In this document: one piece after another, positions 1 to 12,706 of the stretch | Position numbering within the stretch: position 1 is the first letter of the stretch | Layout of the letters: each line of letters starts with the position of its first letter | Source of the DNA: Typha latifolia | Taxonomy: Eukaryota; Streptophyta; Magnoliopsida; Poales; Typhaceae | Assembly: GCA_019914945.1 (NCBI GenBank) | Contig: CM034103.1 | Span: 16,929,426 to 16,993,425, forward strand | Length of the DNA stretch: 64,000 bases | Reading direction: 5' to 3' | The notes under the pieces: model-generated | Databases searched by the model: none | What the model was told of the DNA's origin: nothing | What the model saw: only the letters and a program-made list of their open reading frames with translations | Translations under genes and position numbers: made by a program

Positions 1-2274
1 GTAATCAAGCATTTCATCATCAGCAGTCGCAGCATGTGCAGAGAGTTCTGCTGCACTTTGAAGCATAGGCATTGCGTAGATCAAATACTTCTCAAAGTTA
101 TCTCCTATTGCTAAAGCAATATCACCAAAGCACGAAAAAATTGGTGGTTTCACAGATCTGTGCAACTGATTGCTGGAAAGATCCTTCAGGAGTTGTGTCA
201 TGATTCCATCACAGAAGGGCAAAATTTTGTCCTCCAAAGCCCTGCACAAATCTCCAACAACTCCAACCGTAACAGCACAGACCTGATACTCCTCAAAGTT
301 TTGAAGGCCCATTTCCAAATACTGATAAAATCCTGGCATGTACTTCACAAAATTTGGCCCTAAAACATATGCCAAAGCGCCAATAGCAAGCATAGCCTCT
401 TCATGTACCGTAGCATTTCGGCAAGCAAAAACCCTCAGAAAGAGATCCATTATCTGATCTGCAAATGGCATGAAAGCATACTTTGATGTCTCGCTTGCCC
501 CCAATTTCTGGATAACGACCTGCAGGCATCCACATAGAAGCCCCTGCAGCTCGTTCTGCTTCTCCCTTTCATCAGATGATAGCTTCTGTGCCTCTAGGGT
601 TTGATGAAGTTCCAGCATGATAACTGGCACCAACTGCAATACAATAGGAGCTGTCTCATCATTCGAGCACCTCACAACTTCATTTAGAGTTTCATAGGCT
701 GCAGTTCGCAGGCGAGATTCTCCAGCATCTTCCCTGTGGGTAACAGTGAGAAGAGCTTGAATTATGTCCTGAAAGAAAGGAAACAATGGTGATGCTGAAC
801 CAACATCCTCATAACCTTGAGCAAGGAAATAGAGAGCACCACAAGCCTTTTCAGCTACATTAGGGACATCTTTCATGCTGTGAAGCAGGACGGTAAGGAT
901 CTGCTGACAGTTGGCAGGTGTTATTATAGGTGCCACCATGGTCGAGCCATGAAGAAATTCAAAGATTCTTCCGAGAGTCCATGCGGTAGTATCTTTTACA
1001 TGGTTATTTGGGTCTGTTGTTAAAGCAGTGAGCATAAAGTTCAAGGCAACATTCACAATAGGCGTAAGCTTGTCTGGAGATGGACCCTCCAGAACAGAAC
1101 CGAATGCATATGTTGCCGCTTCTCTTTGCCTCCAATTTGGTTTTGTAATGTTCTCCTCAATGAATGGCATCACTAGAGGAACGATGTCATCCCCAACAGT
1201 CCGTGCAACAAGACCCAAACATGTCCCTCCTGCCATTGAAAGATTCCAAGCCCCTTCATCCTGATCTTGGTCCTCCTCCTGCTTGAGGAGAGTCTCAAGC
1301 AGCATAGGAACTAAAGCGGGAAGAGCCTTCTTAATAAAATAGAAACAAGGGATATCAGAATCTGCAGTAAAATCACCTCCATATTCATCTAAAATATCAA
1401 TCTCCTCATCACATATTGAACTCCAAAACTCGATAGCCTGAAGAGCAACTGGCTCCTGATCTTCCCGCACAGCTTTGGCTGTTATATTGAATATATCCTG
1501 CATGTAGGTTTCAAGTTTTTCATAGTAGGCAGATGAGATAGCCACCAAGCACTCAAACGCCGCCTGCCGTATCTTCATCTCAGACGACAGAGTTGCTTCA
1601 CAAACAACTCTCATGATGTAGTCTCTCTCCATGTCATTTGTAAAATTAGCCTCTGCAAATCCTAACGCATTATATAATGCTCTTGTAGCAGCAAGCCTGA
1701 CATCAGTGCTTGCCTCAGAAGCATTCATGCCTTGAACCACAGAAGTAAGAATTCTATTTACTTGGTCCTGGTCAAGAACTTGCGGAGAGACTTCCTCGCA
1801 CAAATAACCAAGTGTTTCAAGTGTTGCCTGCTTAACATGAGGCTGGATCTGGTGTATGCTTGAGAGTAAAGATCCTATAAGCTCAGGCCACTGCTTCTGC
1901 GGCAACTCAATACCAGCAATCTTGGCAATGGCTTGGGATGCAGTAGACCTAGCATCAGGAACTGGAGAAGAAAGGGTCTCTAATAAGGATGATTTGACTT
2001 GAGCCTTCACAGTCACATCCAATGACAACCATCTCTGGACAAGTTCGTCTTTCCTGTGCTGCTCCTTGGCATCCAAGGCATTCTTAAGAACCAGGCCTGC
2101 TAATTTACGACTATCCACAGGTTTTTCATTGTTTGCCAATTCAGCGGAGAGAGATAGTATAAAAGAAGGAAAGCTTTGTTCCTGAAACTGCTTAAGACAT
2201 TCTTCTGCATGCTTCCTAACAGTACCATCCACTGATTGTGCATTCAAGAGAACCTGAGTGACTTCCATAGCCAT
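1..2274 (-). CDS. KPNB1: Importin subunit beta-1 (partial, 3' end off the window)
   Basis: Karyopherin that carries importin-alpha/NLS cargo through nuclear pores, binding FG-nucleoporins and RanGTP. Reading from 2274 toward 1 gives one uninterrupted frame of 758 codons. It starts MAMEVTQVLLNAQSVDG and contains blocks that match plant KPNB1 almost word for word, such as RKLAGLVLKNALDAKEQ, AIEFWSSICDEEIDIL and EKACGALYFLAQGYEDVG. The protein is a HEAT-repeat solenoid throughout. The family is about 870 residues, so roughly 110 C-terminal residues lie left of position 1; the last codon seen is the Tyr of DDEMLDY. The coding part has no intron. The ATG at 2274 directly follows a candidate splice acceptor, so the 5' intron lies entirely in the UTR. 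No frame breaks were seen in the stretches translated. Confidence 0.96.
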   Translation of the reverse strand, partial: MAMEVTQVLLNAQSVDGTVRKHAEECLKQFQEQSFPSFILSLSAELANNEKPVDSRKLAGLVLKNALDAKEQHRKDELVQRWLSLDVTVKAQVKSSLLETLSSPVPDARSTASQAIAKIAGIELPQKQWPELIGSLLSSIHQIQPHVKQATLETLGYLCEEVSPQVLDQDQVNRILTSVVQGMNASEASTDVRLAATRALYNALGFAEANFTNDMERDYIMRVVCEATLSSEMKIRQAAFECLVAISSAYYEKLETYMQDIFNITAKAVREDQEPVALQAIEFWSSICDEEIDILDEYGGDFTADSDIPCFYFIKKALPALVPMLLETLLKQEEDQDQDEGAWNLSMAGGTCLGLVARTVGDDIVPLVMPFIEENITKPNWRQREAATYAFGSVLEGPSPDKLTPIVNVALNFMLTALTTDPNNHVKDTTAWTLGRIFEFLHGSTMVAPIITPANCQQILTVLLHSMKDVPNVAEKACGALYFLAQGYEDVGSASPLFPFFQDIIQALLTVTHREDAGESRLRTAAYETLNEVVRCSNDETAPIVLQLVPVIMLELHQTLEAQKLSSDEREKQNELQGLLCGCLQVVIQKLGASETSKYAFMPFADQIMDLFLRVFACRNATVHEEAMLAIGALAYVLGPNFVKYMPGFYQYLEMGLQNFEEYQVCAVTVGVVGDLCRALEDKILPFCDGIMTQLLKDLSSNQLHRSVKPPIFSCFGDIALAIGDNFEKYLIYAMPMLQSAAELSAHAATADDEMLDY

Positions 2275-3540
2275 CTTATAATTCTGAGATAGGAGAGGAA
2301 TAAGTAAAAAGGATGGTGAGATAAGGACAACATTTTCAGTAAAGTTAACTTCTCAAAAAGTGAAAATAAAACACAATATTCTAAGCCTCTAAGAATCTCA
2401 ATATTAGACAATAACAACCAGAGTTTGTTATGGTAATCAATCACAGTAAGATGGATCATAGTAGATTTTCATCTAGATGTTTTTACCCATATAATGAAAT
2501 CTCTACAAATCAACAAGGCCAACAAGTAGCCAAGACCAGTGATCATGACTATAGTAAAATGCATATAGAACTGATACTCATTAGCCATTATCTCAGAAAA
2601 TGAACCTTACCCATTACGGAACAAGAAAGACATCATTATGGCCGTAAGATTCATAGGATATCTGATGACATAGATTAAATTGGTCTCTTCAATCTAATAG
2701 AAAGCAATAAAGAGATTTGTCTTTTTTGACATATTATACTGGGTTGGGCAAAACGTTAGCATTGCCAAAGAAGGAATTTGGAGATGTTAGTGCAAACTTT
2801 TGTTAGACAGATAATTTATGTAATCAAGTTTCCAAATCAACTGTTGTATCAGCCCATCAAGCAGATAGAAAAATAAAATCTTCTCACAGAAGCAAAATCC
2901 AATTAATGCCACAGAGAAGAGATCCAGACCCTAGAAAATTAGGGAATTTCACTTTAAGGAGAAGAAGTAACAGAGATCATTGCCGTAATTCTAACTATAT
3001 CTCCGCTGATAATTGGGGATAATGAAAAGAAGAAAATTTGACCCATAAAAACGTCGACTTGAAGGGAGTCATCCGTGATCTTCTCCAAATCCAAAAGCCT
3101 TATAACTGGTTGCAAGCATCAAGTACAGATGAACCATAATCTCGAGCCATTAAAGCGGCCAAAAGTAGAATCCAAATATCTAATCCGAGTAGGACCTATG
3201 TTCCAAAACCCCTCGAGAAGAAAATAATCAAAATCGTCTCGCCAAAGTTCCTCAATTACTGTTTGAAATACTCCTAGAGATAGAGCATTAATCCGCTAAA
3301 ACGTACGTGGCGCCAATTACCCAAATCTAGATCAAATTGACGGGAGAAGAAGAAGAAGAAGAAGAAGAAGAAGAAGAAGAAAAGAGGGAGCTTATAGGAT
3401 CGCTTACATGTATTGGTCAACGATCCGGGCGACTGAGTGGCTTCCGGAGCCGGTAGGTGGTGAGGTAGGGGGATGGTGCGGTGCGGTGCTGGGCGGCTAG
3501 CCAGCAGCAAGAGTGGGGAGGAACCCTAGGAGAAAAAGAA
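2275..3540 (-). other. KPNB1: 5' UTR exon and UTR intron of KPNB1 (inferred)
   Basis: On the minus strand a good donor (CAT|GTAAGC) ends an untranslated exon at 3408. A candidate acceptor (TTATAAG) abuts the start codon at 2274, giving a ~1.13-kb intron (2275-3407). The untranslated first exon would run from about 3540 to 3408. The intron holds a pure (GAA)n tract on the plus strand at 3346-3381, which reads (TTC)n in the transcript close to the donor. The boundaries are inferred from splice consensus only, and the transcription start is not determined. Confidence 0.6.
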
Positions 3541-4233
3541 AAAGACGGAGGAGGAAGAGAAAGGGAAAGAAAAGAAAAGAAAACTTTGGAAGAATATGGT
3601 GGACGCGGCAGTACACCAATTGAGAATTGTGGAGCTGGAATTTTTTTTTTAATTTTATTTTAATTTACGATATGTAGATGTGTATCTTATTATCTATTCT
3701 TTTTTATTTTTTTATCCCACAATTACGATGACATGGATACCCAAATTGCACCCTGTGTATACAAATATTACAAATACCAATATGATATAGTTGCTGAGAA
3801 ACAAACAAACAAACATCTGCCCTGCGGTAGGTACAGAAATGGGGATTGCGAGCTTTATTCTTTATCATAATCACGATAGATAAATCTTTTTTTATCGTTG
3901 TTGAGCTCCTTAACTTAACTTGCGAGTTTGTACGAACTGGTTTGGTGAAAAGAAGAACTAGTTTGGTAAATAGCGCTGAGGCTCGAGTAGGAGACCTGAA
4001 AAGGTTGGCTAATGTGTCATCATCCTCATATCTCATTTTGGATCCGTAGGCCGTCCGCCCAACCCAAATTTATTTATACGACGATTGGGATTGGGATTGG
4101 GATTGGGATTGGGATTGGGATTGAGATTCTCTCCGTTTGCACAGATTTTGAGAAAACTGCAGCTACGTTATGTTTGGGCTGGGCTTGGGTTCTTTTCATT
4201 TTGAGCTTGCTGTATATTTCCTCCCACTCCCAA

Positions 4234-4264
<31 letters not shown>

Positions 4265-4816
4265 CTGGGGACGGTGGACCTCATGGTAAGCACGTCTCGG
4301 TGCATAAGAACGAACGTGTGCGGTGTGCCCATCGTTTTCTAGTATTCTCTCATCCAAAACACCAAAACTGTTGCTACCTCGGATAAGGCGTGCTCATTTT
4401 TATTTATTTATTTGACGGTCCTTATTGATTAATTAATTATGCTTTATTTTATGATACAATATGCTTTACTAAGTAATAGTTTGCAGGTTTTAGATTCAAA
4501 AAAGATTAAATTTTATTTACATTACTATTACTACTGCTACTTCAAACTTGAAAGCCCATGAAAATCATATTTCGGAGAAATAGTATTTGTCATCAGTTCC
4601 TGCAAACCCTCGGAGGAAAACAAGCGACTATCCATCCATCCATCAAAACTCAAAAGTATCAGCCAAAAACCATCGACTACCCCCACCCCCACTGCTTATT
4701 AATTGCAACCTCTCTCCCCCTCCATACCTAACAATCCAAAAGCCTTCGATCGATCCGATAGGAGTTCCCTAATTACCGCAAACTCTATTCCTCCATACCA
4801 ACGCACACAATTAAGG
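3541..4816. other. Intergenic region between divergent KPNB1 and ENOD93
   Basis: No coding potential was recognised. The region holds a hexanucleotide array (GGGATT)n at 4084-4123 and a (GT)n tract at 4237-4264. The two flanking genes are transcribed away from each other, so both promoters should lie here. The stretch just left of 4816 is C-rich and pyrimidine-rich, as is common in plant 5' UTRs. Confidence 0.6.
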
Positions 4817-5528
4817 ATGGCTTCAGTCACTCGCGCCTCTTTGGATAAGAAGCTGGCAATGGCAAAACGATGTTCCCATGGTATAAACATCGATCAATTG
4901 TGCGCTCCTTAATTAGTTAATTACTCGACTATTTATCATGTTCATTTTGGGCTATTTATTCGTAGAACCTAGCTAGCGTTTTAGCATTGTAAGATTAGAC
5001 CATAATAATTATATCATGCTATATATATTACAATGATTGATCTTGTAACTATTACTGGGAATACTTGGCAGAGGGAGTTGTTGCCGGAACAAAGGCAGCT
5101 ATTGTTACGACCGTTGCAGCTGCTATTCCCACTGTGAGAATAGTTTATCTTATTCTCTTCTCTTCCCTATTTTAGTACATTGCTATATATATAACTGCAG
5201 CAGCAGCAGCTGGTTTTCTCCTCTAATTTTATTCTGCTAACATGAGGTTCATTTCAGTTGGCTAGTGTTAGGATGCTTCCATAGGCCAGGTCCAACATCA
5301 ACTACGCTGGGCAAGCCCTCATCGTCTCAACAGGTTTGCCTTTATTTGAGGTTTTCTTAATTTCGTTTAACAAATTCACTCCAATGAATGAATGAATGAT
5401 AGTAATTTTTTGCATTCTGGGAACTTACTTTGGAATTGACAGTTGCGGGAATGGCGTACTTCATAGTGGCGAACAAGACGATATTGGCTTCTGCAAGAAA
5501 GAACTCATTCAAGCCTAATGTTGCTTAA
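4817..5528 (+). pseudogene. ENOD93: Early nodulin 93-like gene with an in-frame stop
   Basis: ENOD93 proteins are short mitochondrial-associated membrane proteins of about 100 residues, linked to nodulation and nitrogen responses. Four exons can be assembled with canonical GT/AG ends: 4817-4880, 5072-5133, 5258-5333 and 5443-5528. The frame reads MASVTRASLDKKLAMAKRCSH, then EGVVAGTKAAIVTTVAAAI, LASVRMLP, a TAG stop, and then ARSNINYAGQALIVSTVAGM and AYFIVANKTILASARKNSF before TAA. The family has Trp after RMLP, so codon 51 at 5282-5284 is a TGG to TAG change. Every other codon and all splice phases are intact, and the model would give 95 residues if the stop were Trp. It is either a very young pseudogene, a nonsense allele or a base-call error. 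Any product would be a 50-residue stub without the second hydrophobic segment. Confidence 0.88.
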
Positions 5529-8014
5529 TTAATTCCAGGTGCTGATCTACTGTAGACCGAGATGAGATCTTTCTGTGACGTCTTTCTTTTAATACCGATG
5601 CACTATGTAAGGAGTACTGATTGATAAAAATAAACGCGGTGTTATGCGAATTCATTATGACATTGCTTCTACTTGACAACGTTCCTATGGCAATCTCTAT
5701 AAGCAGGCACGATGTTGCTACTCGTGCAATATCAATGCATGCCTCTAGCACACACACACACACTCTTTCTATCTCTAAACTAATGTAGCAAGTTTCATTC
5801 ATAGGTGAAAATAAATCATGAGAGGAATCAGAGGCGGTTGATTTTGCCCAGCTACAATTTGTATGTTTTAATTTTGTCGGAATTTTAGGTTTCCCATGTT
5901 CTATAAAAGAGTGAAACCTCGGACACAATACTAGTCGGGAGAGGGGATATGAAGCCATCCCCTAGTAATGAATGCGGTGAAATTAATGACTAACTGATGA
6001 AAGTCATAAATCAGCCAACTTTTAATACTATATATGGGCCTAAGAAATATTATACGACTCTGCTAGGCTACCATAGGTAACGTTTTCTTCTTTACCATCA
6101 CGAGCTCTCATGTTAAAATGCATAGAAGAGATTAAATAGCACTAGTTAGACATATGTTCGGGACTTTGGTGCACGTACGTGGGATTGAGTGGGAGATTAG
6201 GAACTCACCCAGCCTCCGTTACTTAATCATGGCATATTATAGTTAGCAGGTTGAATCATGTCAATTCAGTGTTGTTTCACTCCCGCCCTTATTATGAACG
6301 AATCAGGCAATTGGGCTTCAAACTATTAAGGCAATTGAATTTTAGCCTAATCCTATGCAATCTCGTGTGCACGTACATCATACTTCGTCTAATATTTGAG
6401 CCAGTCTATTTTTATTCTCAACATTATTCTCTCCTTTTTACATGTATGTCTTATCTTTTTTTTTTCTATTCTTCTTGTCGTGTCGTTTCTTTCCATCAGT
6501 CAGCTATCAGTCATCGGTCTGATGGATATCCTCCTCCTATGTTACTGCATGCAGTTGGTAACATATATATATATAAATTGGAATAAGTGAAATGTAATGT
6601 GATTTATCGACCTTAGGTCGAATAAGGTAGCAGGGTGGTATTATATATAGATACATATCCATATAAAATTTTATAAATATATGCGGGTCGATCTCATGTT
6701 AACCTTTACAGCGTCTAGCCAAAGAACTACTTGGGAAGGCGTATCCACTCTGAGGTCTGAGGTCGCAGTCACGATCGGCAAGTGGGTTCTAATTCTAAAG
6801 CTCAAGATGCCAAAATGCCCTCCTTCGATAATTGCCCGTGACGAATTAAGCTAGCTCCATCACCTGGTCTCGATCAACTCAACTTCAATTCATATGCCAG
6901 AATCTCAATATTATTAACGTGCCACGTTGTCTGAAACTTATTTAACATCCATCGCATTTTGCATGTATGTGATATGTTAATTGCTGCACCACATGTATCA
7001 TCAATTATTTTTTTAACTGATCTTTAATTACTACAATTATTATTATCTGGTTGACCTCCGGAGAGGTGAATCTTCTTTTCTATCTACATATGGGCGTGCA
7101 ACTGGAACGGAATGATGCGGCAAAATGGCGACATGCATGCATGCTGTCTAATATTGTGACTCGGACTACTGTAACATATTCCAGGCTGATTGCGCGAATA
7201 TTTATGATCAGCAATAGTACGTCCAATTAATAATCATATTAAATATTTAATGTTAGATTCCCCTCCAGCAACTTACAGAGGGACCGGAGTAAAACACACA
7301 CAATAATTAATTTATTTAGGATAGTAATACTGATATTTTATTATAAAAAGCATGCAGAAAATATTCCAATATGGATCTGTCCATATCAGTATAAATCCAC
7401 AATTAAGTTAATTGCTAGAAAGTTCCTTTATATATATATATATATATATATCATTTTCTTAATTATTAACATAAAGTTAGATGATCAATGAGTACTCTGC
7501 CAACTTGTATTTGCTTTCCAATCTTTGTAGAAAGTTGTTTTGTTGCTTAGTCAACTAAGTAGCTAGTTAGCTAGCTAGCCGTAGAATTTATTCCTTGGAC
7601 AACGCAAAAATGCTATACCATATGTATATACACCTAAAGATGGTTGATCACCAATATTATCTTCTTAGTTCCTTAAATTTGACCGCCATAAACCTTCTAT
7701 TTTTGGGGACATATAGCATCTGCCCCCACACCAATGAGTCTAGCTAGCTAGCTAGTAGAACATTCAATCCCCAAATACTACCTTCCTTACATTTCGCTGG
7801 CTTTAGAACAAAGATGTTCGGGAATCACATAAAGTTAATATGCAGGCTGGAACTCAACTCCTAAAACGTAAAATTCCTTTCCTCCAATCATGTATTCCAT
7901 GGCTAGCTTCCCACTGAAAGAGATATATGTATGTGAGTACGCCTATAACATCCGCTACTTAATTTCTCCTCATTGTTCTCATCAGGCGGGCCATGCAGAA
8001 CATTTTGATGGGTC

Positions 8015-8054
<40 letters not shown>

Positions 8055-8190
8055 GCCAGCCTTATATATAAAAGCTCATCCCAACCCAGAAAATTATACT
8101 AAACCACAACACTACCGCTAGCTAGCTTCAAGGACGTCCCAAGCATCTCGATCCTCATTCACGTAATTAAGTTTGATATATCGAAGGAAG
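5529..8190. other. Intergenic region, AT-rich, no gene recognised
   Basis: No gene-like ORF is supported. The region contains a (TA)n tract at 7429-7451 and a (TG)n tract at 8019-8048 that runs into (TA)n. Short GCTAGCTA and CATGCATG runs are common here. The last ~150 bases should hold the promoter and leader of the zinc-finger gene; TATATATA at about 8047-8054 lies 140 bases from the start codon. Confidence 0.55.
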
Positions 8191-8813
8191 ATGAGCAGGA
8201 AGCCAGGAGACTGGAACTGCAGGTCGTGTCAGTACCTCAACTTCTGCAAGCGTGAGTCGTGCCAGCGATGCGGAGATCCAAAGTTTGGGATAGAGAGGAC
8301 GGACTACACGAGCATCAGCGGAGGAGGGTGGGAGGTGAAGCCGGGTGATTGGTACTGCTCCTGCGGCGTCCACAACTACGCCAGCCGAGCTAACTGCTTC
8401 AAGTGTGGAGCCACCAAGAACGATAACTCTACTGTCACCCACTCTTGGGGTTTTGGCCTTAATGCTCACCAAACTGGATGGAAGTCCGGGGATTGGATCT
8501 GCGCCAGGTTAATTTAATTTAATTACGTACTATTTTGGATCTACTTAGCATGCATGCACGCATTCATTCAATCTATTTATTACTTAATGTACACATGCTG
8601 TCTCCACAGGCTTGGTTGCAATGAACACAACTACGCGATCAGGACGGAATGCTTTCGATGCAGTGCACCTCGACACTACGGTAATTTACCATTTTTTTTA
8701 AACAACTTTTATTGTAATTAGCTGCCTCTTAATAACTATCTACATGTACAACTTAATTAATTACTTGCATGCTTCTCATGCATGTTACCTGGCTTCATAT
8801 TTCAGGAAATTAA
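8191..8813 (+). CDS. RanBP2-type zinc-finger protein (three fingers)
   Basis: Three exons: 8191-8507, 8610-8680 and 8806-8813 (the last encodes only Gly-Asn-stop), 131 residues. Three RanBP2/NZF-type fingers are visible. Finger 1 starts GDWNCRSCQYLNF and ends CQRCG (about residues 5-28). Finger 2 starts GDWYCSCGVHNYAS and ends CFKCG (about 52-74). Finger 3 starts GDWICARLGCNEHNYA and ends CFRCSAP (about 99-126). Each has the family Trp, the paired cysteines and the central Asn. Plant proteins with this three-finger layout (At3g15680 type) are presumed single-stranded RNA binders, because the same finger type in ZRANB2 binds GGU RNA. Finger 2 is unusually compact. The ATG at 8191 gives the family start MSRKPGDWNC. 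The extra codons upstream have no ATG. Confidence 0.9.
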
Positions 8814-9427
8814 CCAACAATGCATGTGAGACCCGCCCAAGATACCTGAAAAAGGAAAATGAATGAATTCCTAAACGGAAGCATCGTTTAGTTTTTCAGC
8901 ATTTTGTTTCCTTTTTAAATATTTTTGAAGCATCCAGGTCTATGCATGTACTGCGATGCTAATTACGAGTTTATGTCTAATGGAATATATTTATGTAACC
9001 AGCAAGGCTAATAAATTAAAGCTGGTGTTATTGGAAACGGATATGTGATAAACATTTTAATGAATTATGACTCAGTATTTATATAAGATCGATATAGCTA
9101 GAGAGTAATTTATTTTAATTACAGGCGGCTGTCTGGCCTCTTAATTAATTACTGTTCACAGGTGTTGGAAAGAAATGCAACTACCAATACCGATTAATGG
9201 GGGGGAGAGAGAGGTGAGGAGTACTATATCCAACTCACCACTCCAAAGCGCCAAGCTAGAGAGACAAGATAATGGATAAGATTCGAAATTCGAGGAACAC
9301 TTATAAGTTGCTTTAATTCGAAGAAGGGGACTCGGGTTGGAAAGGCGATATTGATCACTTCACTAGCTAGCTAGGCATCACAACCCAAAAAGGAGGACTA
9401 CTTGTGATAATGCTAAAAGAGAAAAGC

Positions 9428-9469
<42 letters not shown>

Positions 9470-9730
9470 GAGGTGGAGTTCGATTGATTCTTACTCTTTT
9501 TACTCTGGCCCTCTAAGTCTAATCAAGCATGCAAACAATATAACCGGCAAGAACGTACATTAATTAAATTCTTAAATCATTAACGGCAGACTAGGCTATC
9601 TGGCCGGCCGACCAGCTTGGTGACCGGTGAGATTCGAGCGGCGTCGTGCATGCATGTGGGGTACATCCTCGATCGCGCCTCTCTCCCTCTTCCGAATAGT
9701 GCTTGCTAATACCACGCCTAGGGCGTACGT

Positions 9731-9764
<34 letters not shown>

Positions 9765-11461
9765 CAAGAATCATTTCAATGACCACATATGTACACCAAG
9801 CTTTTGAACAAATTAATTAACATGACTTATTTCCTAATATAATAATTTTGTGGCATATATAAATGTCGACAATGTTCATTTTGCCAATATTTAGGAAGTG
9901 CTGGAAAAGAAACTTATTTCCTAATACTTAGAAATGCCAGGAATACATCTACCAAACATTTTTAAATGCTGTCAAATACTGTGGACACCCTTAAACACAT
10001 CGTATCCATGACAGTTTTGGAGATGGATCAATTTCAACATTTTAAAAGCGTGAAACAAATTAAACTCATTATTTAACAATACATTTATCCAATGCACAAA
10101 ATAGTTGGCAAACTATGTCCATAAATAAGCAACATTCGAGTTTATCATACAATTAACAAAATGACATAGTTCAAATGTCTTATTAATAAAAACAAAAAGA
10201 ATGTCTTCCTCACAATTTACATCCATTACATTATTATGTAGGGAAATAAATAAAAAATAAAAAAAGGCCGTCTGTCTTGCTTTAATTTGATCTTCTTGAG
10301 TGACTGACCAGCAAATGAAATTTCATTACAAGCCTACTTAAAAGCATGGGGCATATGGATATAATTGACTAAAATTAACAACATGCATAAGAAATTAGGG
10401 AATATTGTAATCAAGATGAATATACCACTTTCCAGCCGCTCCTCAAAGAGAGGAAGAGGAAAATTGAAATTGATGTTTGTCTCAGGTAAGCTGCAAGATT
10501 ACAACTTACAGGCACTCTATAGATAAGCTTGTAGCAGATCTTGTTGCAAATTTATAGAGATCTTGTAACTAAGCTTGCAATGCATAACAACTAATTAAAA
10601 TTTTAGTCACCTATAAACTATGTAATTCAAAATTATTTCAATTTTCAGTTGCTAACTAAGTATGGGAAGGAGCAGATGATCACATCACGAAAGCTTTCGA
10701 AGAATCAAATAGCTTTAACCAATTAAAAGGCTAGACTATGCAGCTGGGCTTCTCTCCACCATTTCATCAAACACCATGAGGTCACTCAATTGAACATTCG
10801 ATCTCTTGAGTGACTGTCAAATAAACTGACCTTATTAGCATCTGCCGTTGTTGCAAAAACCACGTTATCATCAATCCGCACTTCTGCGACAAGTTTTTCC
10901 CAATCATAAATCACCCGGCCCAAACATAACTTCAACAAAAGAGTCGTACCCACAATTTATTAAACCACGCTTACTACCTACCCAACTACGGAAGAAGACA
11001 AAGGAACTAACCCACCATCAAAGATTCCTCTCGTTTATTACTATTATTTTCCTCCATCTCTTAATTACTTCATCCTTTTAAAGAGAGTGAGAGGATGGAA
11101 ATTGGAAATTGGAAACTGGAAAGAGCTGTGTGATTGATCGACATCTTTCCGAGTACGAAAATGATATTACCAATTAAAACGAGATCGTTTCTACGGCCGA
11201 AATATTTTTAATTAATTAAAATTCTAAAATTATTTAAAATATAGAAAAGAAAAACATTCAAAATTTACAGAAATACTAAAAAAAAAAAGTAAGTATCGTC
11301 GTTCTCTCTCTTTTATTCACACTCTACACTTTTTTAATGAACCATTTTTTTTGGGGGCATATAGATTATCTGAATTATTAAAAATATCTCAAATATTAAT
11401 TTTCCTATAAGTTGTCACGTTCAAACTACATAAGCAACTATATCACATATTGGTTCTTATA

Positions 11462-11492
<31 letters not shown>

Positions 11493-12706
11493 TTTTTCTT
11501 AAAAAAAGAAAATTTAGTATATATTAATCTCGTATTGATAGGTTTGTCTCGTTGAATAAAATTATCTAAGTCATGCATATACATGTGTTTGATTAGTATC
11601 CGGATACCCAGGAAAATGGATATGCACACGGTTAAAATAATGTAATAGTTGGATTTTCTTGTATCTAAGATTTTCCGAGTATGTTTGGACATGTTCCAAA
11701 ATTGGGCCTTTTACCCTCTTCAGGCTTGGAAACCTTGTTTTTAACTTTCCACCATCTTTTTATAATTAAATGAAATCCAAATTTCTCATATTCTAAGTAT
11801 ATCTCTTCTGATGTTCGATGAGTTCTAAAATTCCAAGATTTGTAGTCTTTGTTAGAAGAAAGTGAACATATCTTAAGATGCATGATGCTTGTGTTATTCA
11901 AACGAATCTGATGTTTGTCATCTTGTCTTTGTTTCTCCTTATTATGTTTGGAGTTATAAGATTTTGACTTTTTAATTCTGATTTGGATATCTAGTTTCAT
12001 ATGACATGGTGTAAGTGATGCAAATCAATTTTTAGACAAAATACTGAAAATATGTAGTAGATTTATGCTTAAGAGGACTTTGATTTTATTCTCGAAGCAC
12101 AGTTTCTGTAATTCATATGCCATAGCACATAAGAAGGAAATGCTCGGGATCACATGATATTAGCTATAAGTAGTTTAAGATGGATAACTAGAGACTTCAC
12201 TTACCACCTTTTGTTTTCAAGCCGTATACTGAGCATTGTTGCAGGTCTGAATTAGAAGTAGATATGGAGCTACAATTATGCCATTGATCTAAGTATTTTA
12301 TTTTGGTGCCAAAGTTAATTCTAATGCTCTAAGAAGTTATTAATTTCAACTCATTATAGAACCATATTTAGATATATGTTAATATTTATGTCCATTGTCC
12401 TTAGTATTCGGCGTATGTTTGTCTTATATTTATTTAAAACTTATGCACATATGTACCTTACCATTTTTAACTATTTTTTATAAATCGTGTAGTAGTACGT
12501 ATTACAATTCAAAAAGTTTAGTGGGCAAGGCAAGTAATACAAATTATCAAAGTGTATATCTGCACTTGGGCCCGTGCTGTTTTCTTATCTATAATAACAG
12601 TTTGATTTGGCAAAGCATATGACCTGTCATTTTAGCAAAAGCAAACCTAAAATAGCTTTTCAAAGGTTCCGCTGCTGTACATAGGTCTCCCACGTAAAAT
12701 TTTTAA
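8814..12706. other. Intergenic region, AT-rich with microsatellites
   Basis: Nothing gene-like could be supported. There are (TA)n tracts at 9433-9466, 9736-9764 and 11459-11482; the last is followed by a T-run. The rest is low-complexity AT-rich sequence with short ORFs that lack codon bias or recognisable motifs. Old transposon relics may be present but no termini were identified. Confidence 0.5.
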
